From assembly GCA_009838975.1 (NCBI GenBank), contig VXQO01000106.1, positions 1 through 40,156 of the forward strand: a stretch of 40,156 nucleotides of DNA. Reading direction: 5' to 3'. How positions within the stretch are numbered: position 1 is the stretch's first letter; each line of letters begins with the position of its first letter. Made by a program: the position numbers and the translations under genes. The notes below the pieces were generated by a model. The model worked only from the letters and a program-made list of their open reading frames with translations. It did no database searches and was not told the origin of the DNA. The stretch comes from Gemmatimonadota bacterium. GTDB taxonomy: Bacteria > Gemmatimonadota > Gemmatimonadetes > Longimicrobiales > Gaopeijiaceae. Shown here one piece after another: positions 24,367-32,146 of the stretch.

Positions 24367-24992
24367 TGTTTCCTGAAAACCCTCACGATCCCGACCGGCG
24401 GCGTCAGCTGCTGCGCGTTGTAAGGCGCTTCGTGGATGGCCCGCACCACGTCCATCCCCGCGACCACGCGTCCGAACGCCGCGAACCCCTGCCCGTCGGG
24501 GTTGCGCATGCCGCCGTAATCGAGTGACGGCTGGTCGCCGATGCAGATGAAGAAGCTGTGGGTGGCGGTGTCGGGGCCGCCGCGGGCCATCGAGACCGCC
24601 CCGTCGGTGTGGAGGATGCCGGTCTCACTGGTGCGTTCGAGTGGGATCGACGGGAAGGGGTCCGCGGCCGCGTCGGGATTCCGGCCGCCCTGTACCACGG
24701 CGATCCGGATGGAGTCGTTGGGCTGATTCTCCGCGTGCACGGTGCGGAAGAAGGCGCCGCCATCGTAGTGGCCGCCGTCGACGTAGCGGAGGAAGTTGGT
24801 GGCGGTGACGGGCGCCCGGTCGATGTCGATGTCGAGTTCGAAGGTGCCCATGTCGGTTTCGACGACGACCCGCACAGGGTCGGGGGTGGCCGTACGGGCC
24901 GGGACGAAGCTGAGGGAAGCTGCGGCCGGCAAGGCGGTGGCCACGAGGATCGCGAGGATCCGGGCACCGGGGGATGACAGGCGGAGCATCAT
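24363..24992 (-). CDS. exported cyclophilin-type peptidyl-prolyl cis-trans isomerase
   Basis: A 209-residue exported protein. After a signal peptide (residues 1-27 or so) comes a cyclophilin domain: VVVETDMGTFELDID at the first strand, DGGAFFRTVHAENQ with the catalytic FR context, the VQGGRNPD loop, GAVSMARGGPDTATHSFFICI and GFAAFGRVVAGMDVV. It would catalyse prolyl isomerisation during folding of periplasmic proteins. The start is at the first of two adjacent ATGs (24992); an open frame further upstream lacks a signal. It is monocistronic and divergent from the AtoE-type transporter. Confidence 0.88.
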   Translation of the reverse strand: MMLRLSSPGARILAILVATALPAAASLSFVPARTATPDPVRVVVETDMGTFELDIDIDRAPVTATNFLRYVDGGHYDGGAFFRTVHAENQPNDSIRIAVVQGGRNPDAAADPFPSIPLERTSETGILHTDGAVSMARGGPDTATHSFFICIGDQPSLDYGGMRNPDGQGFAAFGRVVAGMDVVRAIHEAPYNAQQLTPPVGIVRVFRKQ

Positions 24993-25152
24993 CCCATTGT
25001 GTTCCTGCCCGGGTTGGCGGGCAAGGGCTCTTCGGCGCCTCAGCTCTCCGGCGTCCCACGCTTCCTGTTTTTGGAGCGGCCCACCCGGTATGTTGCCCGG
25101 TTGCCGGCCCGCAGCCGGGACTTCGCGGGCAAATCCAGCTCCGAAGACGCCA

Positions 25153-25160
25153 GAGGGAGG
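25153..25160 (+). promoter_or_regulatory. strong ribosome binding site for the TTG start at 25168
   Basis: GAGGGAGG ends seven bases before TTG 25168. This places the start of the AtoE-type gene at an unusual TTG, since no ATG lies in frame nearby and the frame is open far upstream into non-coding sequence. Confidence 0.6.
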
Positions 25161-25167
25161 ATGCGCC

Positions 25168-26577
25168 TTGGCCGAGAGTAACGCCGAAGCACCCAGACTC
25201 ACGCCCGTACAGAAGCTCGGTGAGGTCATCGCGGACTTCGTCGAACGATGGATGCCGAACCCGTTCCTGTTCGCCATCATCCTCACCTATGTGGCGGCGT
25301 TGGCCGCCTGGTGGTCGGAGGGCTCGAACGCCGCGGAGATCGCCGTCGCCTGGTACAGCGGCTTCTGGGTTCTGCTCACCTTCGCCATGCAGATGGTCAT
25401 CATCCTGGTGACCGGGTTCGTGGTCGCGTACCACCCCATCGTGAAGCGCGGGATTCTCCGGCTGGTTCGGCTCCCGCGCAACGGTCGGCAGGCGGTGGTG
25501 CTCGTGGGCGCGGGCTCAATGCTGACGGGATGGATTTCGTGGGGTCTCGGACTCATCTTCGGCGCCATCCTCGCGCGTGAAATGGGAAAGGTCGCCCATC
25601 GCCGGAGCATGGCCGTCCATTATCCGCTGCTCGCCGTGGCGGGATACATGGGCATGAGCCTGACCTGGGGATGGGGGATGTCCAGTTCCGCGGGTCTCCT
25701 GCAGGCGACGGACAACAACGTCTTCATGCAGATGGGTATCGTGGACCGGGTGATCCCCGCGAGCGAGTGGGTCTTCCATTCCTATCCGCTGATTCTGACG
25801 GCGCTTGCGCTGCTCTACGGCTGCCTGATGCTCTATCTCCTGGCTCCGCCGGACCGCAACTGCCGGGGCATCGCGCGCTATCTTCCCGATGAAGCCGATG
25901 CCGAGGACGCTCATCCCCCCGCGCCGGCCATCGCCAGGCCAAGTCCGGCCGACCGGATCAACCACAGCCGCATTCTGGGCGGCATCATTGCCCTGACGGG
26001 CGTTGTCATGCTGGGCCGAGAATTCGTTACGGACCCGATGGGAGCGCTCGACCTGAACGTCTTCAACTTCGGGTTCCTGATGGTCGGGATGCTCCTCTAC
26101 ATCAGTCCTTCCCGGTATCAGGACGAGTTCAACGACGCCGTGAAGGGAAGCGCCGGGATCATCCTTCAGTTCCCCTTCTATGCGGGGATCGTCGGCATCA
26201 TGACCGGGACCGGGCTCGTGGACACGATGACCCAGAGCCTGCTCGACATCTCGGCGGCCAACCCCGACGTCTTTCCCGTGGTGACCTGGATCACGGGCGG
26301 GGTCCTGAACGTCTTCGTGCCGTCGGCGGGGAGCGAGTGGGCCATCGTCGGAGGCCCGATGATGCAGGCAGGGGCGGAGCTCGGCGTGCCGCACGGCCAG
26401 ACCATCGCGGCCTACGCCGTGGGCGATGCCCACACCAACCTGTTCAACCCGTTCTGGGCGATCCCGCTGCTCGCAATCACCGGCCTGCGCGCCCGCGACA
26501 TGTTCGGCTACGGCATCACCATGATGATCCTGCTGGTCCCCTTCATCGCGGTGGCGCTCTACCTCCTGCCGTATTGA
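25168..26577 (+). CDS. AtoE-type short-chain fatty acid transporter family membrane protein
   Basis: A 469-residue inner-membrane protein with roughly 11-12 helices. It follows the AtoE/short-chain fatty acid transporter family: VIADFVERWMPNPFLFAIILT at the N-terminus, WGLGLIFGAILAREM, the GYMGMSLTWGWGMSSSAGLL segment, GIVGIMTGTGLVD and FVPSAGSEWAIVGGPMM, ending with the NLFNPFWAIPLL loop. The E. coli homologue is in the acetoacetate/butyrate operon. No ato enzymes are nearby here, so the substrate is unproven. The start is a TTG with a good ribosome site. A 175-base gap separates it from the divergent cyclophilin. Confidence 0.88.
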   Translation: MAESNAEAPRLTPVQKLGEVIADFVERWMPNPFLFAIILTYVAALAAWWSEGSNAAEIAVAWYSGFWVLLTFAMQMVIILVTGFVVAYHPIVKRGILRLVRLPRNGRQAVVLVGAGSMLTGWISWGLGLIFGAILAREMGKVAHRRSMAVHYPLLAVAGYMGMSLTWGWGMSSSAGLLQATDNNVFMQMGIVDRVIPASEWVFHSYPLILTALALLYGCLMLYLLAPPDRNCRGIARYLPDEADAEDAHPPAPAIARPSPADRINHSRILGGIIALTGVVMLGREFVTDPMGALDLNVFNFGFLMVGMLLYISPSRYQDEFNDAVKGSAGIILQFPFYAGIVGIMTGTGLVDTMTQSLLDISAANPDVFPVVTWITGGVLNVFVPSAGSEWAIVGGPMMQAGAELGVPHGQTIAAYAVGDAHTNLFNPFWAIPLLAITGLRARDMFGYGITMMILLVPFIAVALYLLPY

Positions 26578-26701
26578 CGAGGAGGGATGTCACTACGGTG
26601 AGCCGAAGACGGCCTTTGCAGAGCGAATCGGCGGACGCTTACGTTGACGGCCCAACCCGGGCGATGCACGCCCTCACGCCGACTTCCAACGCATCTGAAT
26701 C

Positions 26702-28153
26702 ATGAACGAATCACGAAAGTCCGATCCGGAGCGCCGCGCCGCCAGTAGCAGGCGCGCGTTCGTCAAATCCGTCGCGGCCGGTTCCGCGCTTGCCGCCGGG
26801 CTGCCATCGCTGGCGTCGGGTGAGGTGGCGTCCGGCGACGCGGGGTCCGCCGGAGGAATCTCCGGCAAGACGGTGCGTCCGATCCGCAGGACGCTGTCGC
26901 GCCCACCGCTGCCCGCCAGCCAGGTCCCCCCCTCCGACCGCATCGGCCTGGCCGTGGTCGGCGCGGGCGGCATGGGGATGGCCGACGTCGACACCGCGCT
27001 CCGCATCCCGGGCGTTGAAATGGTCGCCGCCTGCGACGTGTTCGACGGCCGCCTCGACGCCGCGCGCGAGCGCCACGGCGACATCTTCACCACGCGCGAC
27101 TACCAGGAAGTGATCGCCCGCGAGGACGTTGACGCCATCATCGTCGGCACGCCCGACCACTGGCACCAGCCGATCTCCGTGGACGCGCTGCGCGCCGGCA
27201 AGGCCGTCTACTGCGAGAAGCCGATGGTGCACGATATCGCCGAGGGCCACGACCTGATTCGTGCGCAGAACGAATCGGGCCAGGTCTTCCAGGTGGGCAG
27301 CCAGGGCATGAGCTCGCTCGGCAACGAGAAGGCGAAGGAGCTCTACGAGGCCGGCGCGATCGGCCAGCTCAACTACGCCGAGGGGTTCTGGGCCCGCAAC
27401 GATCCCATCGGAGCATGGCAGTATCCCATTCCGGCCGACGCCTCCGAGGCCACCGTCGACTGGAGGCGCTTCCTCGGACCCGCTCCCGACCGCCCCTACG
27501 ACCCGCTCCGCATCTTCCGCTGGCGCAACTACCGCGACTACGGCACCGGAGTCGCCGGCGACCTCTTCGTGCACCTGTTCTCCAGCCTGCACTTCGTCGT
27601 CAGCTCGCGCGGGCCCACGCGCATCCAGGCCGCGGGGGGGCTTCGCTACTGGAAGGACGGCCGCGAGGTGCCGGACGTGCTCCTCGGCGTCTTCGACTAT
27701 CCCGAGACCGACACGCACCCCGGCTTCAACCTGTCGCTCCGCGTCAATTTCGTGGACGGGACTTCGGGCAGCACCTTCCTGCGCCTGGTCGGGAGCGAAG
27801 GCGCGATGGACGTCACGTGGACTGATGTTGTGCTTCGCAAGAACGTAGCGGTCGACCCCATGGACGCCTTCTCGCAGGAGAAGATGGCCGAGGCGGCGGC
27901 GGGTGAAGGTGGCCTCCCCGCGCGGGTTCGCATGCTGCCCCCGGCCGAGACCCGATACGAGGTCGAGCGCGGCTACCGCGGCGCCCACGTCGACCACTTC
28001 TTCAACTTCTTCCAGGCGATCCGCGGCGGCCCCCCGGCGCTCGAGGACGCGGCCTTCGGGATGCGCGCCGCCGCCCCGGCGCTGGCCTGCAACCTGAGCT
28101 ACTTCGAAGACCGGATCGTGCATTGGGACCCCGACGACATGAGGCTGGTATGA
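26702..28153 (+). CDS. Tat-exported Gfo/Idh/MocA family oxidoreductase
   Basis: A 483-residue protein with a twin-arginine signal (RR at residues 17-18, SRRAFVKS, then an Ala/Gly-rich core). The NAD(P)-binding Rossmann fold starts at GLAVVGAGGMG (about 82-92). It contains ACDVF, DAIIVGTPDHWHQP and the family Lys in CEKPM, where the Lys is catalytic. The C-terminal alpha/beta domain carries RNYRDYGTGVAGDL with the likely catalytic His region downstream (HLFSSLHF). Exported GFO proteins with a bound cofactor act on sugars, for example at the 3-position. It is coupled to the DUF1080 gene by a four-base ATGA overlap, which supports work on 3-keto-glycosides. Confidence 0.88.
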   Translation: MNESRKSDPERRAASSRRAFVKSVAAGSALAAGLPSLASGEVASGDAGSAGGISGKTVRPIRRTLSRPPLPASQVPPSDRIGLAVVGAGGMGMADVDTALRIPGVEMVAACDVFDGRLDAARERHGDIFTTRDYQEVIAREDVDAIIVGTPDHWHQPISVDALRAGKAVYCEKPMVHDIAEGHDLIRAQNESGQVFQVGSQGMSSLGNEKAKELYEAGAIGQLNYAEGFWARNDPIGAWQYPIPADASEATVDWRRFLGPAPDRPYDPLRIFRWRNYRDYGTGVAGDLFVHLFSSLHFVVSSRGPTRIQAAGGLRYWKDGREVPDVLLGVFDYPETDTHPGFNLSLRVNFVDGTSGSTFLRLVGSEGAMDVTWTDVVLRKNVAVDPMDAFSQEKMAEAAAGEGGLPARVRMLPPAETRYEVERGYRGAHVDHFFNFFQAIRGGPPALEDAAFGMRAAAPALACNLSYFEDRIVHWDPDDMRLV

Positions 28154-29493
28154 TGCGCAGACTGCTCCCACTCGTCCCGCTTGCTCTGCTCGCTGCCTGC
28201 TCGAGCGGCTCCGACACGCAGCCGGCCGCCGCCACCGCAGACGCCACCACCCCGCCCCCCAACACCCTCACCGAGGCCGAGCGCGCCGCCGGCTGGCGCC
28301 TCCTCTTCGACGGCGAGACCACCGCTGGCTGGCGCGGCTACAACCTCGACGCCTTCCCCGACACCGGCTGGGCAGTGGTCGACGGCATGCTCGTCGTCGG
28401 AGCGACCGCCACCGACCCCGACGTCCCCATCGGCGGCGACATCGTCACCACCGCGTCCTTCACCGACTTTGACCTCAAGTTCGAATTCATGCTCTCGGAA
28501 GTCGCCAACAGCGGCGTGCTTTACCGCGTGATCGAGGAGCCCGGCGCCGCGATCTGGCACAACGCGCCCGAGTACCAGGTCCTCGACGACACCGCGTACA
28601 TCGAGATGGGCACGATGGACATGAACACGCATCTCACCGGCGACAACTACGACCTGCACGCGGCCGGCGAGAAGACCCTCCACGGCCCCGGCCAGTGGAA
28701 CACCGCCCGCATCCGCGTCGCCAACAACCACGTCGAGCACTGGCTGAACGGCACCAAAACGGTCGAATACGTGCTCGGCTCGCCGGAATGGGAGGCGCTC
28801 GTCGCCGCCAGCAAGTTCGCGCCCTTTCCCCAGTACGGCCGTGCCGCGTCCGGCCCGATCGGCCTGCAGGACCACGGCCGCAACGTCTTCTACCGCAGCA
28901 TCAAGATCCTGCCGCTGGAGCCGGTCTCGCTCTTCAACGGCACCGACCTCGACGGCTGGCAGGTCCACGGCACCGAGCGCTGGTACGTCGACAGCGGCGA
29001 GCTCGTCTGCGAAAGCGGCCCCGACGCGGCCTACGGCTATCTCACCACCGACCGCACCTTCCGCGACTTCGACCTGACCGTCGACTTCAAGCAGGAGGCC
29101 GACGGCAACAGCGGCGTCTTCTTCCGTTCGAGCGTCGAAGGCACGACCGTCAGCGGCTGGCAGGCCGAGGTCGCTCCCCCGGGCCTCTTCACCGGCGGCA
29201 TCTACGAGTCGTACGGCCGCGGATGGCTCATCCAGCCCGACCCCGCGCGCGACGCAGCGCTCCGGATGGGCGACTGGAACACGATGCGCGTGCGCGCGGT
29301 GGGCGATCGGGTCACAACCTGGCTGAACGGGACCCGGATGGTGGATCTGGTGGATGAGGGCGTCGGTGCCGGCGCGGGCTCGATCGCGTTGCAGATCCAC
29401 GACGGGGGTGGGATCAAGGTGCGCTGGCGGAATATCGAGGTCGTGGACCTGGGGGGTGGTCCGCAAAATGCGACCATGCTGCCGGTGACCTGA
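28150..29493 (+). CDS. lipoprotein with two DUF1080 (3-keto-disaccharide hydrolase) domains
   Basis: A 447-residue lipoprotein (lipobox LALLAAC near residue 15). Two DUF1080 concanavalin-like domains are arranged in tandem, about 48-240 and 248-440. Each starts with the family phrase: LFDGETTAGWRG in the first and LFNGTDLDGWQVHG in the second. Each contains F..FDL..(E/D)F and an SGV(L/F)(Y/F)R strand (NSGVLYR, NSGVFFR). Domain members hydrolyse 3-keto-glycosides or bind carbohydrate. The oxidoreductase upstream would make the keto sugar, and this protein would cleave it, probably at the outer surface or periplasm. The two-domain fusion is less common than the single-domain form. Confidence 0.85.
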   Translation: MMRRLLPLVPLALLAACSSGSDTQPAAATADATTPPPNTLTEAERAAGWRLLFDGETTAGWRGYNLDAFPDTGWAVVDGMLVVGATATDPDVPIGGDIVTTASFTDFDLKFEFMLSEVANSGVLYRVIEEPGAAIWHNAPEYQVLDDTAYIEMGTMDMNTHLTGDNYDLHAAGEKTLHGPGQWNTARIRVANNHVEHWLNGTKTVEYVLGSPEWEALVAASKFAPFPQYGRAASGPIGLQDHGRNVFYRSIKILPLEPVSLFNGTDLDGWQVHGTERWYVDSGELVCESGPDAAYGYLTTDRTFRDFDLTVDFKQEADGNSGVFFRSSVEGTTVSGWQAEVAPPGLFTGGIYESYGRGWLIQPDPARDAALRMGDWNTMRVRAVGDRVTTWLNGTRMVDLVDEGVGAGAGSIALQIHDGGGIKVRWRNIEVVDLGGGPQNATMLPVT

Positions 29494-29500
29494 GAGGGGA

Positions 29501-29674
29501 CTCACGCACCTGCCGCTGACCTTTGAGCATGCTGAACGATGCACGGGCCTGCCGAACCATCACCGTGACCCGTTCGACAGGATGCTGATCGCCCAGGCGC
29601 AGTCCAAAGGACTGGTGCTGGTCACGCGAGGCGCGCGCATTCCGCTCTACGACGTGCTGGCGATGTCGGCCTGA
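29501..29674 (+). pseudogene. C-terminal remnant of a VapC-like PIN-domain toxin
   Basis: The frame ending at TGA 29672-29674 reads LPLTFEHAERC, then HHRDPFDRMLIAQAQ, then GLVLVTRGARI. That is the C-terminal half of PIN-domain toxins of the type LPxxHxDPFDRMLIAQA. The N-terminal half with the first catalytic Asp/Glu residues is absent: the frame opens right after the stop of the DUF1080 gene, and no start codon fits. The 3' end overlaps the convergent fic gene by 28 bases. This looks like a toxin-antitoxin module broken by a deletion. Confidence 0.6.
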
Positions 29675-30864
29675 CTCGGCGGTCGCCCGGCCTCCAGTCT
29701 CTCCACCAGTTCAAGCAGCCCCGTGGCTTCCCAGAGACGGTTGCGTTTCGACCTGGACAGCGGAATCAGCACGCCCGCGTTCACGAGTTGCCGCACGGCC
29801 GCGTGCACCGCCGACGGGGCCCGCCCGGTGTCGGCTATGGCGTCGGCCGCCGACATGACCGGATGAGCCGGCAGCGCATCGATCACCGCCCAGGCCGCGG
29901 CATCGGCCCTGGGGTTGGGGCCCGCCGCCAGTTGGTGGCGCCACTGGTCCTGCAGGTCGCGCACGGCGCCGAGGTAACGGGACGCAAGTGCGGCGGCGCG
30001 CGCTGCGGCCTCAGCGAATTCCGCCACCCACTGCACCGGATCTCCAAACCGGAACCGGCCCAGCCCCTCAATGTAGGCATCCCTCTCCGAAGCCAGGATA
30101 ACGCTGATCGGAGGAACGTAGCGCGGCGCGATGCCACGCCGACGGAGCACGACCTGCACGAGTGCGCGACCGGTCCGCCCGTTGCCATCCTCAAAAGGGT
30201 GGATGGTCTCGAACTGCGCGTGCACCAGCGCTGCCTGCGCGAGCGGTGGGAGGTCCTCGCGGTTCATTGCGTCCGTCAGGTCCTCCAGCAACGAATGAAC
30301 GTGGTCCGGCGGAGGGGGCACGAAATCGGCACCACACGGGTTGTAGTCGTTCCCCCCGATCCAGTTCTGGACCGTCCGCACCTGTCCCGCTACGTGGCGG
30401 TTGGACGCGTGGGCCATGACGAGCCGGTGTATCCCGACAATGTCCGCGGTAGCAAACCGGCGTTGGGCCGACGCCGCGTCCATTGCGACCCGCATGGCGT
30501 CCACATTGTCCAACACCTCACGGGCCGTCGCACCGACCCGCAAACCCGATTCCGCCCTCGATGCGGCACGTGCCATCGCCCGTACGCCGACCGCAATCCC
30601 CTCGACCCTGGAGGAAGAGATCGACTCCGTGCGGAGCAGCTGGCGGGCGAGAGGAGCGAGCACATCGGAGCGCTCCGAGTTCAGCGCGTGGATCGCGCCC
30701 TCCGCATCCGACACGAGGCCCGCCGTGGCAGCGTCGAGCGCAAAGGGAAGGTCAGCGAGAGGGTCGGGAAGGAAGGCGTCGTACGCGCACGCCCTCCGGT
30801 ACTTCGGGGGCGCGTACAGTATGGGATCGTGGCGCCAAATCAGACGGATGTGATGTCCGGGCAT
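29647..30864 (-). CDS. Fic family protein (probable AMP transferase) with N-terminal inhibitory motif
   Basis: A 405-residue cytoplasmic protein. The Fic motif is complete: HPFEDGNGRTGR (222-233), giving the catalytic His and the phosphate-binding loop. A self-inhibitory helix motif SSSRVEG (83-89; Ser-x-x-x-Glu-Gly) near the N-terminus marks a class II Fic enzyme, whose Glu blocks productive ATP binding. The C-terminal third (about 330-390) looks like a winged helix-turn-helix. Fic proteins transfer AMP from ATP to target Tyr/Thr residues. The wHTH and the palindrome at 30885-30913, just upstream of the ATG, suggest autoregulation. Confidence 0.87.
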   Translation of the reverse strand: MPGHHIRLIWRHDPILYAPPKYRRACAYDAFLPDPLADLPFALDAATAGLVSDAEGAIHALNSERSDVLAPLARQLLRTESISSSRVEGIAVGVRAMARAASRAESGLRVGATAREVLDNVDAMRVAMDAASAQRRFATADIVGIHRLVMAHASNRHVAGQVRTVQNWIGGNDYNPCGADFVPPPPDHVHSLLEDLTDAMNREDLPPLAQAALVHAQFETIHPFEDGNGRTGRALVQVVLRRRGIAPRYVPPISVILASERDAYIEGLGRFRFGDPVQWVAEFAEAAARAAALASRYLGAVRDLQDQWRHQLAAGPNPRADAAAWAVIDALPAHPVMSAADAIADTGRAPSAVHAAVRQLVNAGVLIPLSRSKRNRLWEATGLLELVERLEAGRPPSQADIASTS

Positions 30865-30884
30865 CCTGAACGATGGGTTGCTGT

Positions 30885-30913
30885 TAGTTTAGGTTAGAGC
30901 GTAAACTAAACTA
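30885..30913. promoter_or_regulatory. 12-5-12 palindromic operator in the fic promoter
   Basis: Arms TAGTTTAGGTTA and TAAACTAAACTA match at 11 of 12 positions around a 5-base spacer (GAGCG). It lies 21-49 bases upstream of the fic ATG at 30864 and about 79 bases before the divergent membrane-protein gene at 30992. It is a probable binding site for a dimeric regulator, most simply the winged-helix domain of the Fic protein itself. A site of the same architecture is at 16112-16140. The binding protein is inferred. Confidence 0.6.
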
Positions 30914-30991
30914 TAGCGTCGCTCCAGGCCAGCATTCCGCCGACCACCGCGCTAGCTTTTCGCACACACCAGCGCCTCGGAGGGAAGCAGC

Positions 30992-32089
30992 ATGCATGAT
31001 CGTTTGATCTGGCCGGCGGTCCGGATTGCGGCCGCCGTCACCGTCGTCGTAGTACCCTTTGGTTACGCGATCACCGGGGGTCATACCGATGTGCTGTTGG
31101 GGGCGGGCTGCGGGCTCGCGGTCGGTGTGGGCGTGGGTCTCCGCGGAACACCGGACAGCGGATCCTGGACCGGCATCCTGATCGGCTCGATTGTCGGAAT
31201 GGCCTCGGCACTGATCGCTGGCCTGTTGCCCGGCAACCCCTGGGGATTCCTGGTCCCGCCGGTTCTTGCCCTGTCGGTCGGTTTGATCAGGGTTCGCGGT
31301 GCACGCCTCTCCGGGTATCGCGAAATGTGCCGCGAGACATTCATTGCATCCATCCTGCTCTCCATTGGGCTCCTGCCCGCCCTGATTGCGATGGGCAACT
31401 TCTCCCATCCGGATGGGATGAACCTGAACAGAGCCCTGTTGCCGGTGATGACAATCGGGTTTGCGCCTGTAGTGGCGCTGATCGCCGGCCTCCTCACCCA
31501 TCGGCACGACGGATGGCGCGACACCCGGCCTCCCACCCTGTTGCTCCTTGGTGCGGCCATACCCGTTGCGCTCGTGGCCTTCATGCTGGCCACCGGCCGG
31601 CTGGACGCGGGGATTCGGATGTGGCAGATGGCTGTGACCGTTTTGCTCTCCATGTTCGTGGTCCCGGCGGCCGCGTTCCTGGTCGGGCGCCTGGCGATCA
31701 GCTGGCTTGAGCCGCGGTTGCGGGTCTATGGCCACCTCGTCGACTACCTGCGCGTCATGTGGGTTCCGATCGGCGGTTTTGCGGTCGGCTACCTGACGAT
31801 CATTGTTCTCTTCGCCGGATTCTACGGAATGCTGGAGCGCTTCAGTCCCGGCGCGTTCGCCGACGCCGGCACCGGGATCATCGACTGGATATCCTTTGCG
31901 TTCTTCACCGCGCTCGGGCAGGACTACGCGACCGTCGCCCCGGTTTCAGTCGGTGCGCGGGCGCTCGTCGGAGCCCACCTGATCCTGTCGGCAGGCTGGG
32001 CAGTGGTTTTGTTCGCGGCGGTGATGTCGTCCATCGGCCCGAAGCTGGCGCGGATCGCGCGGCACCACTCGGAGGACGACTCCGGCTGA
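30992..32089 (+). CDS. multi-pass membrane protein with a C-terminal two-TM channel-like domain
   Basis: A 365-residue membrane protein with about nine or ten predicted helices. The last segment (about 255-350) looks like a two-TM/pore-loop ion-channel domain: a TM, an acidic loop, a pore helix-like IDWISFAFFTALG (297-309), then PVSVGARALVGAHLILSAGW leading into the final helix. In potassium channels the loop would read T.GYGD. Here it is TALGQDYATVAP, so the selectivity filter is not canonical. The N-terminal six or seven helices are not assigned to a family. Divergent from fic, 127 bases away. Confidence 0.6.
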   Translation: MHDRLIWPAVRIAAAVTVVVVPFGYAITGGHTDVLLGAGCGLAVGVGVGLRGTPDSGSWTGILIGSIVGMASALIAGLLPGNPWGFLVPPVLALSVGLIRVRGARLSGYREMCRETFIASILLSIGLLPALIAMGNFSHPDGMNLNRALLPVMTIGFAPVVALIAGLLTHRHDGWRDTRPPTLLLLGAAIPVALVAFMLATGRLDAGIRMWQMAVTVLLSMFVVPAAAFLVGRLAISWLEPRLRVYGHLVDYLRVMWVPIGGFAVGYLTIIVLFAGFYGMLERFSPGAFADAGTGIIDWISFAFFTALGQDYATVAPVSVGARALVGAHLILSAGWAVVLFAAVMSSIGPKLARIARHHSEDDSG

Positions 32090-32146
32090 CCGAGGTCGAC
32101 CGGCCCTCTCGAGAGCAGTGCGCCACCTTCAGCGCAGCGGCCCCCC

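Noticed and set aside
25000-25167. Extension of the AtoE-type gene upstream to 24796
   Set aside because: The frame is open but crosses the divergent cyclophilin gene and its sequence is not like the family. The good ribosome site before TTG 25168 fixes the start.
26578-26701. A possible short gene remnant between the transporter and the oxidoreductase
   Set aside because: A short frame reading HYGEPKTAFAERIGG is open but has no recognisable family, start or ribosome site. It is too short to call.
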